Below, in pieces: positions 11,882 through 22,894 of a stretch of 64,000 nucleotides of DNA (position 1 is its first letter; each line of letters starts with the position of its first letter). The notes beneath the pieces are model-generated. The model was not told the DNA's origin. It saw only the letters and a list, made by a program, of their open reading frames with translations, and made no database searches. The stretch comes from Casuarina equisetifolia. Its lineage: Eukaryota; Streptophyta; Magnoliopsida; Fagales; Casuarinaceae. Made by a program: the position numbers and the translations under genes. The stretch spans positions 27,921,745 through 27,985,744 of the forward strand of contig CM052357.1 in assembly GCA_028551475.1 (NCBI GenBank), read 5' to 3'.

Positions 11882-12032
11882 CAAGCAAGGGGTTGCCTTT
11901 TTAGAAATGGGTTGTCTTTTCTTCACGCTTTGTACAGCACTCAGAAGTATGCTGCAGCCCTTCCTCTAAAAGCTTTAGAGGAAGGGCTACATAGAGGAAG
12001 GGCTGCATTCTAAAAAGACAGCCTCTTGCTTG
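11882..12032. mobile_element. Fold-back / MITE-like element
   Basis: Terminal inverted repeats of 25 bases (CAAGCAAGGGGTTGCC... at 11882-11906 and its complement at 12008-12032) match at 22 of 25 positions. The interior has a perfect 15-base palindrome, AGCCCTTCCTCTAAA with TTTAGAGGAAGGGCT (11956-11988), and a third copy of that arm near 11992-12006. No coding capacity and no convincing target-site duplication were seen. It starts seven bases after the right end of the LTR element. Confidence 0.6.
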
Positions 12033-12265
12033 AAATATATCCAGAAACTCCTAGAGCAGTTTGCCAATTGTAGTGTTTCTCATTCATGGTATGAAATCAA
12101 TAGAGCAGCTAATCACCTCTCAAAATTGGCTTTGGACGATGCTTTTAAGATTTTGTGGCCCCAAGATTTTCAAGGTACCCTTTGGAGAATCATTGATGAT
12201 GATGCAGATGGAAAAATCTATCATAGAGAGTTCAATGAAGTTTTATGTTGTAAATCAAAGTCATG
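12033..12265 (+). pseudogene. RNase H-like fragment, probably from a non-LTR (LINE) retrotransposon
   Basis: The plus-strand frame reads ...NCSVSHSWYEINRAANHLSKLAL..., resembling the end of an RNase H domain (the conserved REANxxADxLAK region) as found at the C-terminus of plant LINE polyproteins. It then runs to a stop near 12264. The catalytic acidic residues lie outside the fragment. The assignment is by pattern only; an inverted partial copy lies at 10582-10675. Confidence 0.4.
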
Positions 12266-12337
12266 ATTGCATCAAATTACAATCATTAGTAATTTTTTCT
12301 GTATTTTTTAGTCATGTAGGAATCTTTTGTGTATCTT

Positions 12338-14158
12338 TCCTCCCTGGTATTTGTTTTTGCTAGGTTGAAGGAATGATTATGGTCTCAAGGACAAGCAATT
12401 CCGACACAAGACCCTCTTGTTTGGAAACAGTGATTTGGTGCATCTTACTTTCTGATGTGTACCTTATTTGGTTCTAATGGTGGGGAGTTTCAATCTGAAA
12501 GAGTATAAATATCTTTTATTGTTTGTTTAACGAGAATCTCAAATTGCATGGACTTTAGTCACTGCTTCAATTATTCTGTCTTCAATGATATGTCAAAATT
12601 AATCAGTACTAGAAAAGCTATTTAATAACAAAGTAGTTACCCAAAAATTAATTTTCACAAGATATAAATTCCAAGAATAGTAAAATCGAAATCAATTATT
12701 GGGCATGGTTTTTCTAGTACATAATGATTGAATATCTAACCTTTGGTTCTTTAAAAAAGAAAGGGAAAAAGAAAAAATTGGAAGATAGAAAGAGCTAGGA
12801 AATATGTAAAACCAATAGCTAGTTCCTTCTCTTTCTCGGATAACAAACAAGGTTTTTGATCTACCGCCATCCAGGAAAGGAAGCACTGGTAGGATTGAAG
12901 CCTCCACCAGAAGATGAAGAATGCCACGCAGCATTTCACTAAAAGAAGAAGTTGAAAGAACCTTATCCAGGACAGAGTGTTTACCATCCTGTACCTCCCA
13001 TAGGCTTCCCCATAAACAGTTTTGTTACTCCAAAATCTACAGAGCAAATTGAAAGCCATAAACAGTCCATTTGAAGGTCCTTTAGATCTTCCCTCATGGC
13101 AGAAAAACCGAAGACGGGGAATCCAACACAAAATAGAAGGCTTAGACATTTTCGTGTCCACAAAGAAGATATAAATTAATTCAATACTGAAGCATGGGAA
13201 CTGATTTTGGCGTTTCTGCAGAGAAGAACAATGCTAATTGCAGAAGGTTAAGAAATTACGTGAAAGAATTCAATAGCCAACTCAATAAAAATAACAAAGT
13301 GATCTCAATGTCTTTGATAGTGAAAATCAAAGCTGAAGGCAAGTTTCGGAGGATCTAAAAAGAACACAACAATCAGATTTTAGTTTTATTCAAGACGTAA
13401 AAACTTTAAAATGCATTTTTCATGCTAAATTTGTGGACATGAAACACATAACAATCAGAATTTATCTCAACCACAGAACAGAGGTCCCAAAAATGTCTTT
13501 TTCTCATTGTTATCAACTGTTACAACAAAAGGGCAGCCTTATCCTTTCTCAAAAATGTCTCATCCTTACCCCAATTGTTGAAGATGTGTTGTAGGTCCCA
13601 AAAATGTCTTTTCCTCATTGTTATCAACTGTTACAACAAAAGGGCAGCCTTATCCTCGAGACTATTCCATTGGCAATTACTCATCTTCAACCTACAACAC
13701 ATCACTCTAGACATCTGGAATCAGTTGGATACAACAATTGGGGTAAATGCCATAATACTCTCGCGGGCACAATGACATACAGTCATAACCACTTCTTAAT
13801 CTATATGAAAAATGAAAACGGCAATTTGACTAATGATTCATACCTCAAAGGATCTTTTGAGTTACAAGAGTAGTGAATTTGGACAGATTTTGCCTTATGT
13901 ACTAATAAGTAGAGGAGAAAGACGATCCTTGGCCTAGTTGACAAAAGAGAAAATACATACTTCAAATATCACCATAATATCAATGGAGGAAATAATTCAG
14001 AACATTTATTATGTAAAGCCAATGTGGATCTTACCTTCTAGTTGATGGTGAAGGATATGTCAACTGAGGGACATGAGAACTATTTCTCCTTCGAAGGACA
14101 AAGCCAAAGCCGAACCTCAAAAGCAACATGAATTGATAACCATCCGAATCATTCATGC
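12338..14158. repeat. Second copy of the 5058-6563 block: 3' flank of the PPR gene
   Basis: This is the counterpart of 5058-6563 and carries the downstream flank of the intact PPR gene. It includes the block at 12836-13160 equivalent to 5541-5870. A local direct repeat of about 60 bases (AAAAATGTCTTTTTCTCATT type) recurs with a period of 109 bases at about 13492 and 13601; the 5.1-7.3 kb copy has a single version. No independent gene is recognised. Confidence 0.75.
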
Positions 14159-16738
14159 TTACAAGGTTCCGGCAAGGGTATTTACTGCCTTGGCCTTCCC
14201 ACTTACAAGAATATCATAAGTACTCTCATCAGGTACAAGACCTTTGTCAAGCATTTCATCATGTAGTCTAAATGCTTCTTGCACATTTCCCTCCCTAAAG
14301 TGTCCAGCAATCAAAGTATTATAAATAAGAACACTAGGCGCTGTACTTTTCTTCTCCATATCTTCTAAAATCTTGCGTGCATTTTCAAGCTGTCCTTTGT
14401 TACAAAGGCCATTTATCAGCACAGTATATGTGATGATGTCAGGCACAATACCTTTGGATAGCATCTCCGAGTAAAGATCTGATGCAACTAGTAGCTTACC
14501 CTGTTTTAACAATCCATCTATCAATGTGGTGTAAATGTGCAAATCACAAGGAATCCCCTCGTTTATCATTTTCTTGTGTAACTCCAGGGCAGCTTCCATG
14601 TTATTTAGGTTCCTGAATCCGCTAATCATGCTATTGTATACAACCGTATTTGGAGACAAACCAACATCTTGGAGTTCGGAAAACAGTTCCTGTGCCCCGT
14701 CCATGTCTCTCCTTTTACAGAATCCATCAATCAGAGCACTATATGCTGTTACATCCAATTCAAGACCCTTGTCTATCATCTCATTCCGCATCTTCAGAGC
14801 AAGATCAATATTGTTGGTTTTGCAAAACCCATCAATTAAACTAGTGTAAGTTACAACGGTTGGGGAAATTTCACTTTCACACATCTCTCTATAAACAGCC
14901 AGTGCAGAATTGATGGCATCCTCCTTTACAAAACCATCTATAATGCTATTGTAAATCAAAGAGGTGGGTATAAAACCCCCCTGAACAAAGCTTTCCAACA
15001 TATTCCTTGCCTCAGTTGTTCGGCTAGCTTTGCACAGGCCATTGATAACAATGCTAAATGTGAAGTCAGAGGGAACAATATTTACACCCGCCATTTGGTC
15101 AAACAAATCTAAACCACGCTCTGTATCACCTTTTTTGAAATATCCATTCATCAAATTTGAATACGTAATCACGTTGGGTTTTAAGCCCTTCTTTGCCATC
15201 TCCAGAAACATTGAATTTGCAGCATCCATATTTCCTTCTCGGCAGTGGCCAAGTATCAAGTTGTTGTATGAAACTACAGTAGGAATGACACCCTTGTTAA
15301 TCATCTTTATCCATAGACCTTGAGCCTCATTCACCTTACCTTCTTTACAGAGCCATGACAAAAGGTCATTATACGTGAAAACATTTGCGGTACCACATTC
15401 AACTGCCTCATCAAATAGCTTCCAGGCATTTTCCAGTGACCCAGATCTCAAGAACCCACGCAACACGGAATTGACATTAAACACAGACGGCAGGATACCT
15501 TGGTCTTTCATCTGGGTGTAAAACTCATACGCCTTTTCCATATTCCCATTCTTGCAACAACATTCAATCAAGACTGAGTATGTAACCTTATTTGGGGAAA
15601 GGCCATCCTCACAAATCTTATTGAAGAAATCCAAGGCGCTATTCAAATTTCCTTGCATGCAATACCCCTTCAACAAACTTGTTGCCACAACCAAAGTCAA
15701 TGGCTTCCCACAACTCACCATCTCATCTTTCAGCTTCAATGCCTCTACCATATTCCCCTGCTTTACACAAGCCCCAATAACGCTAGTGTAGGTACCCTCT
15801 GAAGGAACCGATCCCATTTCTCTCATCTCCTTCAACAATCCCAAAGCCAAACTCGAATTTGGTTTCTTGCAAACAGCCTGAATAACAATACTATATGCTG
15901 CTGCATCTAGTTCCACCCCCCTAGCTTTAGCCCTTCTAACGTACTCCTCCGCCTCCTCAGGCTTCCCTTCCTTCAAACACGCACGCATCATCACATGCAC
16001 CGTGTAGCAATCGCCACTAATTCCTTTCAAAACCATCTTACCATGCAAGTCTCTCACCTCATCAAACATGTTTCTTCTAACCAGTGCTGCCAGAAGCATG
16101 TTCATATATGGCACCCAAGGACATATATCGCTTTCAATCATTCTATTACAACACAGCACTGCATCTTCCATTCTATTAGCTCTAACATAACCATTCAACA
16201 AATAATTAAAAGCCCGAGAATCTAACGGAAAGCCGAACTTTTTGGCGCATTCTGCCAAGTGATCAACAAAAATGCTTGGCGCGGGACTCGAATCGCCGGA
16301 AACGCATTGATTGAGCAAACCCTTAGTAAGCTTATGAGTCTCCGGAAAGCCCACCAAAATGTGAAGCAAAACGCACAAGGAGTCCACGCTCTTCACAAAT
16401 CCTCGCTTTCTCTCTACCCACTTGAAGTACTTCAAAGCCGATCTTGGCTCGCTCTTGCGGCTCAGAAGAGTGTTTATCACGTGGGTTTGAGTCAATTCCG
16501 AGTCTTGCGAAATTGCAGAAGTGAATTCGGCAGGTCTGTGTTCTGGTGCAGCGGAAAATTCCCTCTCTGAAGTGATTTTCTCGGCACAATCGATGGTAGG
16601 ACTAGGATTCCCAGATAGCAGTGATTCTTGGACGGGCGGTTTGTTCGGAGACTGTCCTTGTGAACAGAGAGATTTCGGGTTTAAGCAAGAGCGGAGAAGA
16701 CACGAACGAATTGGAGAAGAAGCGAGAGAAGATCTCAT
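14159..16738 (-). CDS. P-class pentatricopeptide repeat protein (At3g54980-like), organellar
   Basis: Single-exon gene of 859 codons. The N-terminus (MRSSLASSPIRSCLLRSC...) is Ser/Arg-rich and poor in acidic residues, fitting a mitochondrial targeting peptide. From about residue 175 to 850 there is a nearly continuous array of 35-residue P-type PPR motifs, for example VTYSVLIECCCKNGNMEKAY and VVYNSMISGFRNLNNMEAAL, around eighteen in all. There is no E or DYW extension. P-class proteins bind organelle RNA, one base per repeat, and act in stabilisation, splicing or translation; the target cannot be read here. Length and sequence resemble Arabidopsis At3g54980 (annotated mitochondrial). The 3' third is duplicated as a pseudogene at 6564-7268, and its promoter is copied upstream of the two DYW genes. 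Confidence 0.93.
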   Translation of the reverse strand: MRSSLASSPIRSCLLRSCLNPKSLCSQGQSPNKPPVQESLLSGNPSPTIDCAEKITSEREFSAAPEHRPAEFTSAISQDSELTQTHVINTLLSRKSEPRSALKYFKWVERKRGFVKSVDSLCVLLHILVGFPETHKLTKGLLNQCVSGDSSPAPSIFVDHLAECAKKFGFPLDSRAFNYLLNGYVRANRMEDAVLCCNRMIESDICPWVPYMNMLLAALVRRNMFDEVRDLHGKMVLKGISGDCYTVHVMMRACLKEGKPEEAEEYVRRAKARGVELDAAAYSIVIQAVCKKPNSSLALGLLKEMREMGSVPSEGTYTSVIGACVKQGNMVEALKLKDEMVSCGKPLTLVVATSLLKGYCMQGNLNSALDFFNKICEDGLSPNKVTYSVLIECCCKNGNMEKAYEFYTQMKDQGILPSVFNVNSVLRGFLRSGSLENAWKLFDEAVECGTANVFTYNDLLSWLCKEGKVNEAQGLWIKMINKGVIPTVVSYNNLILGHCREGNMDAANSMFLEMAKKGLKPNVITYSNLMNGYFKKGDTERGLDLFDQMAGVNIVPSDFTFSIVINGLCKASRTTEARNMLESFVQGGFIPTSLIYNSIIDGFVKEDAINSALAVYREMCESEISPTVVTYTSLIDGFCKTNNIDLALKMRNEMIDKGLELDVTAYSALIDGFCKRRDMDGAQELFSELQDVGLSPNTVVYNSMISGFRNLNNMEAALELHKKMINEGIPCDLHIYTTLIDGLLKQGKLLVASDLYSEMLSKGIVPDIITYTVLINGLCNKGQLENARKILEDMEKKSTAPSVLIYNTLIAGHFREGNVQEAFRLHDEMLDKGLVPDESTYDILVSGKAKAVNTLAGTL

Positions 16739-17254
16739 CGCGCTCAGCTCGTTTGTTCAGAGAAGGACACAAACTAAAACCCTAAACTGCTCGGATCTTT
16801 AAAACCCCTTTCATTCAGTTGAATGGCGTGACGCCAAACTGGCCAACTTCCCCATTATATTTTCTCTCGTACCCAATTTTTTTTCTCTACTCGTACGCTT
16901 AATCCGCGATTTTCTTTTTGAATTTCTCTTGCATCAGGATTTGCTTTTATGATTTTCGCATTATTGTTAACCCATTTTCATTCGAGCCTAACCAAGCTGT
17001 TCTGTTTGAGAGAGAATTCAAGTTCGTTCTTAGTTTCTCCATTAAAGCCAATCTCATTATACAGTAATTACCTTGTTATTAGGAAATAAATAATGTTACT
17101 TAACAATACAAAAACAATTGATACAACAATGAGACCTTTGAGCCTCCTAATCACTGAGAGAGGAAAGATTGGAAGAAGTTTGGTTGATGCCATAAAGCTA
17201 CCAAAACTGTGGTATTATCTAACTATCGAGTAGATCTCATTACGAGGCTAGAAA
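16739..17254 (-). promoter_or_regulatory. Promoter and 5'UTR of the At3g54980-like gene; also the DNMT2 3' flank
   Basis: On the minus strand the leader just upstream of the ATG contains a telo-box-like TTAGGGTTT (about 16776-16784), common near the start site of plant housekeeping genes. The stretch 16742-17240 is repeated at about 33508-34160 and, with a large indel, at about 25446-26200. In both places it lies upstream of a DYW PPR gene. The DNMT2 stop codon is at 17255-17257, so the region also holds the DNMT2 3' end. Confidence 0.55.
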
Positions 17255-20200
17255 TTAGCTATGGATATATGCAGCACTGGAAGCAGTGGTCTTCATGTTC
17301 TGAACGAATGGTTCTGCAAATAAATACCGGAGCAAGGGAGCAACCACTGCTATACTTAAACTGTTACCCAACATCGCGTACCTGCAGCAGAAGCATCTGA
17401 ATCGTTTAATGTATTGAACAGAGGGAAGTCAAGATTGAACTTCCATTTTTCATACCAGAAAGAGAAAATCTGTTTTTAAGGGCTAGATATAAACGTACCG
17501 TTGTCTAAGGCTTGTGTGTTGGGGAAAATGAAAGTCTTCCGGGAAAGAATGTAGATTAGCGACCTAATTTTGGAGGGAGGGGAGAAAACCTCTTACACAA
17601 TTAGGAAGGTTAAAACTAGAATGAAACAAAATGGAGAATAAAGAGCTCGAGCAGGATGCACATACCTCTCTGGGAGTAAAAAATCTAAGGCGCTGCTCCT
17701 TCAAAGACGATGATTTGCCCTTTATCTCTGGCTGCAAGCCCAATAATTCATACATGTTACGGCAACAGGAAGTCATAAAAAGCCACCATTGCAAAGACAC
17801 AAGCGGAAAGAATGAAAAGGAAAGGAGAAACTATGGAGAAGTATTAATCTTGCACAAAGTAGTAAAGGACAAGATGCAACGCACTCATCAGAATTTTGTT
17901 AGACACACCAGAATCTGCAATAAAGTGTCATATCAAGTATGCAATCCAATATTCTGAAGCCCAAGCAGAATGTTGATCCATAACATGAGCATTACGATCA
18001 AACTAGCTTTTAGCCAGGTGAATGTGACAAACATTAATCAAAGTGACATATGTTGAATTGAATTTTATTTATTTATTTATTTATTTATTTATTTCCCTTG
18101 TATGCATCATACTATTAACTCAACCTGTCATCCCCACCCTAAGTGAAACTGTACCTGGACAGTAGCCAAAAGTGAGCCAGTTCCCTTCACATACCGATAA
18201 TAACTTTTTGTAAAACAACAGCAACGCTTGGAATCAGGATAGACAATATCTGAATTCATTAAGGATATCTTGGGAGACAGAGATGTTCAATATAAATGAT
18301 AATATTGCAAATAGGAGAAGTCAATAATGACCAGAAAAAGACATTAAGGATACCCATTGCACTTCCCCACCGCTCTATCAAGCTTAGTGGAACAAGGTAC
18401 TGGCTTAAGGAAATATCATTACGACCATTTACATAGTCATTTTTCTCTACAGCTCCATAAGCATCAATAGGAACAATAGTCGAGTCCAAAAAACCAGATT
18501 CAGCATCCATTTGGCTGCTATGATTCTTGAATTCAAGAAATTTCTCCACTGGCTCACAGGACTCAAGCAACTTCTCACAGCCCTCTTTTGATTGATCATC
18601 TTCGATGGCCACAGTGCTATCATCATGCCCAAACAACGGGCTTGGAGAAAACAGTAGCCTGTTATTCAGAATTTGATTTTGAAAAGATGAAGGTTTCCTC
18701 TTTGCCTGAAAGGTAAACAAAGGCAGTCACAAAAGTAAAGCAAGAATCTTGAGACGTAGAATAACACAAAAGTTCATAGGCCTGAATAACTAAATCTCCT
18801 ATATAACTTATTAAATAACACACAGATCTATAGACATGATTAGTCAAAATACCCAAGGTGAAACTGGAGATTCTATAGTCCCATGAATAGGGATAAAGAC
18901 ATCAACCCCATGAAGACCCATCCCCCACAAGTTCAACTTTACAGAATATGTGGACGATGCCTTTAGTTTAGTTTTAAGTGACAAATTGCCTGTATAAAGA
19001 AGAGATAAATCCAAGTCATAAAATCAGCAAAAATCTAAATTCTGAAAAAGAAAAAAAAAAAAGACAGATTGTTGTTGTAGTTGTTGTTGTTGTTATGGTC
19101 TACCAAGAGGCAAAGTATCAAGTCTTGCTGACCAAAAGTAACCACCTTGGATTTCCAAGAATAGTAGTAGAAAGACCATGTCCATTTATCAGACACATGG
19201 AACTCCATTTGGTTCAGAACTGATGAAGAGTCATTAAACAGTGTTGATCGCACCTAAATGAGGTCCTAGGAGGTTCTCTCAGATGCGGTCCTACCATTTA
19301 GATACTTCTGATTAAGTAGCCGTTCTCAAGATTTGTATCACAGTTGAACTTGGTAGGCCTAATTTTTATCACCGCACCATATAATGGCCCCTAATTTGAT
19401 TCAAACCAGATGATTCTGAAAATAGATAATACCAATAATAGCTTTAGCAAATCATGTACCAACCTCAAATTATCTTGCCGAGGAAAGCAGAAATAAGTTA
19501 ATTCCATACTTTCATAAGCGGATCGATAGAGATAACAGATACTTTGAACTCTCTGAGTTGATTTCTTAAGAGTTAAAACCCTACTGAATTTTTCAGTTCC
19601 AAAGTTCAGACCACATGTTTAAAAGGTAAGGTGAAAAGAATAAAATGAAGACAAAAAATTCTAATTAATAAAATCCTAATTGAGAGAGAGAGTGTACCAG
19701 GCAAAAATAACGTGGCCTGGAATATGGGACTCCAAATTGTAAAGGGCTCAATATAAACTCTTGTACAATGAAGTCTGTTTTTGCCAACATATCTATCATC
19801 ATTGTGTGTGTATCAGATGTCTGCAACCAAAGAGTGGGGAAAAAGATTGTGTAAGCAAAAACATTTATTTGGGCAGAAAGGACAGATATCTGTAACCAAG
19901 CAAACAATTAAAATTCAAGCTTTGAGTAAAATATTAAGAACAAACCTCAAATCCAACGACATTTTCCACAAATAACATACATGGGGGCTGTGACGTGTAT
20001 GGTATAAGTTCAAGGATCCTGAGAAAAGAAGATGCTCTAGCATCACTGGAGTGCTTCTGGAGACCTAATCATAAGACATCTAGTGAACGTATTTACCAAT
20101 TGATAAAATAATCCTTAAAGCAAGCTGCACCAATGAATCACCTTGCCGAGTGTAAGGTTGGCATGGAGGAGAAAGAAGCCACGCATGTGCTCCATAGCTG

Positions 20201-20642
20201 TCGAGATCAGCAGCTGTGAGGCTCTGAATGTTACCCTATTCCAATCAACATATTTAAGATCGGAAGAACTTTCAGTATAGAAAATTATTTGGGTTTGGTA
20301 AGCAAAAACGCAAACAACCAACAAGTTTAGCAGCATATAGCAGTTTAAGCAAAAACCTGATATGGACGATCACCAAAGTTATGCTCGTAAACATCGTTGG
20401 CTTTGTCATTTATATCGAAGGCCTCAACTACTCTTGCATTCACGCCCGCCTTCATCAGCGCGTACCTCTATCAAATCCATAAAACAAGCATCGGTCAGTT
20501 AACAGACAGAAAGAGATAGAGAAAAGAGGAGGAAGAAGAAGAAAACTTTTAGGGTTTTGGAGCGTACCATGCCACCGATGCCACTGTAGAACTCGAGGAC
20601 CCTCCACGGCTCATCTCGTGGCTTGTCGGAACCTTCCGCCAT
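17255..20642 (-). CDS. TRDMT1: tRNA (cytosine-38-C5)-methyltransferase, DNMT2/TRDMT1
   Basis: Ten coding exons join in frame to 408 aa: 20642-20568, 20467-20357, 20235-20142, 20064-19946, 19820-19698, 18705-18354, 18249-18155, 17731-17666, 17563-17499 and 17381-17255, all with GT-AG borders. Motif I is EFYSGIGGM (17-25). Motif IV is SPPCQPY with catalytic Cys at 87. Motif VI is ENV (127-129). The DNMT2 signature CFTKSYYRY begins at about 303. The C-terminal block [18 protein letters not shown] is motif X, completing the AdoMet fold. The enzyme methylates C38 in the anticodon loop of tRNA-Asp and a few other tRNAs, protecting them from cleavage. Exon 6 (about residues 175-291) encodes the variable target-recognition part. 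The 5' border of the 7.5-kb duplication begins about 120 bases upstream of the ATG. Confidence 0.95.
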
Positions 20643-20764
20643 AGGAACCGACCGTCCTCTCCTCTTCACCAGGACCGCCCAAATCCTGGGATTTATGTGA
20701 TGGCTGCTAAGCGCCGTAAATTCCTGCGGCGCCGTTTTGCATACACTCAAAATGCACTGCCCGT

Positions 20765-22894
20765 TGCACAATTTTTTAATTGTTTTTTCTCTTTTTTTTG
20801 TTTTCACGTCAATAAGAAACCATAATATGATATTTTAAACTTTTTTCTTTTTTTAGGAGGGGTTGAGGAATTTTATGAGATTTTATTGAAGAAGAAGTAA
20901 GCTCAATCCTTGACAATTCATGGAGAAATCCCCCAAATGTCACTGAGCTACTAAGAACTCTACAATTTGCAATTTTGAATTACGCAACTCAATTTCAATT
21001 TGATAGAATAGAATGAAAAATTAAATGTATGAGATGGTTGGTTTGACATCAATTATTAGAAAATATAATAGTAGATCTATTGCTAATTTATTAGTGAAAT
21101 TCTAAACTTAAAACTCAAAATACTTTCAAATTCATGTAAAATTATGGTACTAACAGGAAAATTATATCATGGTTTGCCTAATTTCTATTCTCTTTTTTTT
21201 TGACATATTTATTATGAATTCGTCATTCAAAAATCAGAAATTTAATATTTGGTAATATTAAAATTAATATTGAACTAAATATTGTAGACATCCCATCATG
21301 ACATACAAAATTTGAGATGTTTGAGGTTAATAAATGGACGGCAAAACAATAAGCCATCACAGTGTACTTGGAAAGATTAGTAATTTAGCGTCTGAGAGTG
21401 CACCATTTCCTTATAGTTTTTCCTCATAGTTAAAAGAGTTGATAAGGGTGAAATATCATCCATCCAAAGCACATGCCATTTTCTTCAATGGTGAGTAAGC
21501 TCCAGGGACTTTTCTTCAAATCTCTAATTTAGACCTGCAAGACCTGAAATGAGATTGCCTTCATTTCAGTTTCTAAACCAATAATATAACCCAAAAAAAA
21601 AAAAGATGAAAGTGAATTTACGAGGAACTATTTGAAAAAAAAAATCATACACAAAATGAGATGCTCATAGCTTCAGCTGATCTCACTCAATTCTAGGAAA
21701 TAATGAAACACTACCTAAAGCTTTCTTCTCAAATGCAGATTGTTGCAGCTCCTAATAAGAGGTAATAACAAACCAAAGTGCTTTAACATTTAGACTCCCT
21801 CGTGTCCAAGACACGGTCACTGCAGGAGCAGGTAATCTAGCAGTCGAGTCTCTGACATGCAAACCCCACTGCATCTAGTAGCTATCCACTATGTGAAAGT
21901 TTATTATAGGTACTTAAGATTTTATTGTGGTGTAAGTTTAAGTTTTTCAAATTTAATTATTAGTTTAGCCATTAAATATGTTACTTTCAATTCCATGTCA
22001 AACAAGCATACGGCTAGAGTAAACTATTTCAATTTGAGTCAACAGAAGATGAGCAGTGCAGATATGCATTTGCTCACTGATGAAATATGAGATTATCCAG
22101 AATTACATGATGCAGTTACTGCACAAGTTACTTCGCGTAACTGAATATGTGTCAAGACCATTTATCTTAAGTAGCTGGGACATCAAGGAGTACTTTTAAC
22201 TTGGTGCTTTACACACTAGGCAAGCCTAGGCACAATTTTAACCATACTGTATAAAGCCAAATCTTAAGTCAATCCTAGAAATCACTTACAAACTCAACAC
22301 CCTAGCTTTATAGTCATTATCTATAAAATAGCTTTATAGTCAATTTAAAATCGAACTTTCAAGTACGCAAAAACTTGCTTCAAGTGGGAGCATGTCTGAT
22401 GGGCTTAGATACGCAGAACTGCAATTATATGCAACTCAAATTCTCACCACTGAGAGCAAACACCGGAAGCGCTATCTCACATAGGCATCTGATATTCAGA
22501 ATCAACATTTTCGTAAAAGCAACAAGAATTTGTCCTCTGCTCCTATTTTTTCGGTAGAAAATGATGCATACTTTAGATAAAATCATAAAACACTTGAGCT
22601 AAAGGTATTGGATTCCAATCATCCCATCAGGAAGAACAAAATGAGATTCAGAGACAGCTTCACACTTCATATCCTTAGTAGACATCAGAAATAAACTTAA
22701 AGAGAATATATAACTGTAGTCACAACCTAAGATGATAAACACAGTAGAACCTTCAATATCTTTTATTTTTTGGGGTGTGGTGGTGGTGGTGGTGTGTGTG
22801 TGTGTGTGTTGGGGGGGGGGGGGGGGGGGGCGACGGTGGGGGAGGAGGAGTAGAACAATGGTATGATAAACCTTACCTTTTAGTTTCAGTCTGT
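20765..22894. other. 3' flank of DYW gene 1; no gene seen
   Basis: Counterpart of 28346-30777. Only AT-rich DNA and the probable 3'UTR of DYW gene 1 are seen; frames such as 21857-22090 are not conserved in the sister unit. It contains a GT repeat followed by 20 consecutive G (22811-22830), absent from the sister unit. Confidence 0.6.

Noticed and set aside
16332-16589. Minus-strand frame overlapping the PPR gene N-terminus
   Set aside because: Different frame of the same strand inside a confident coding region; a shadow.
18064-18096. TTTA run in the DNMT2 gene as a regulatory repeat
   Set aside because: A simple microsatellite in an intron, like others at 51189-51211 and 53013-53034, with no sign of function.
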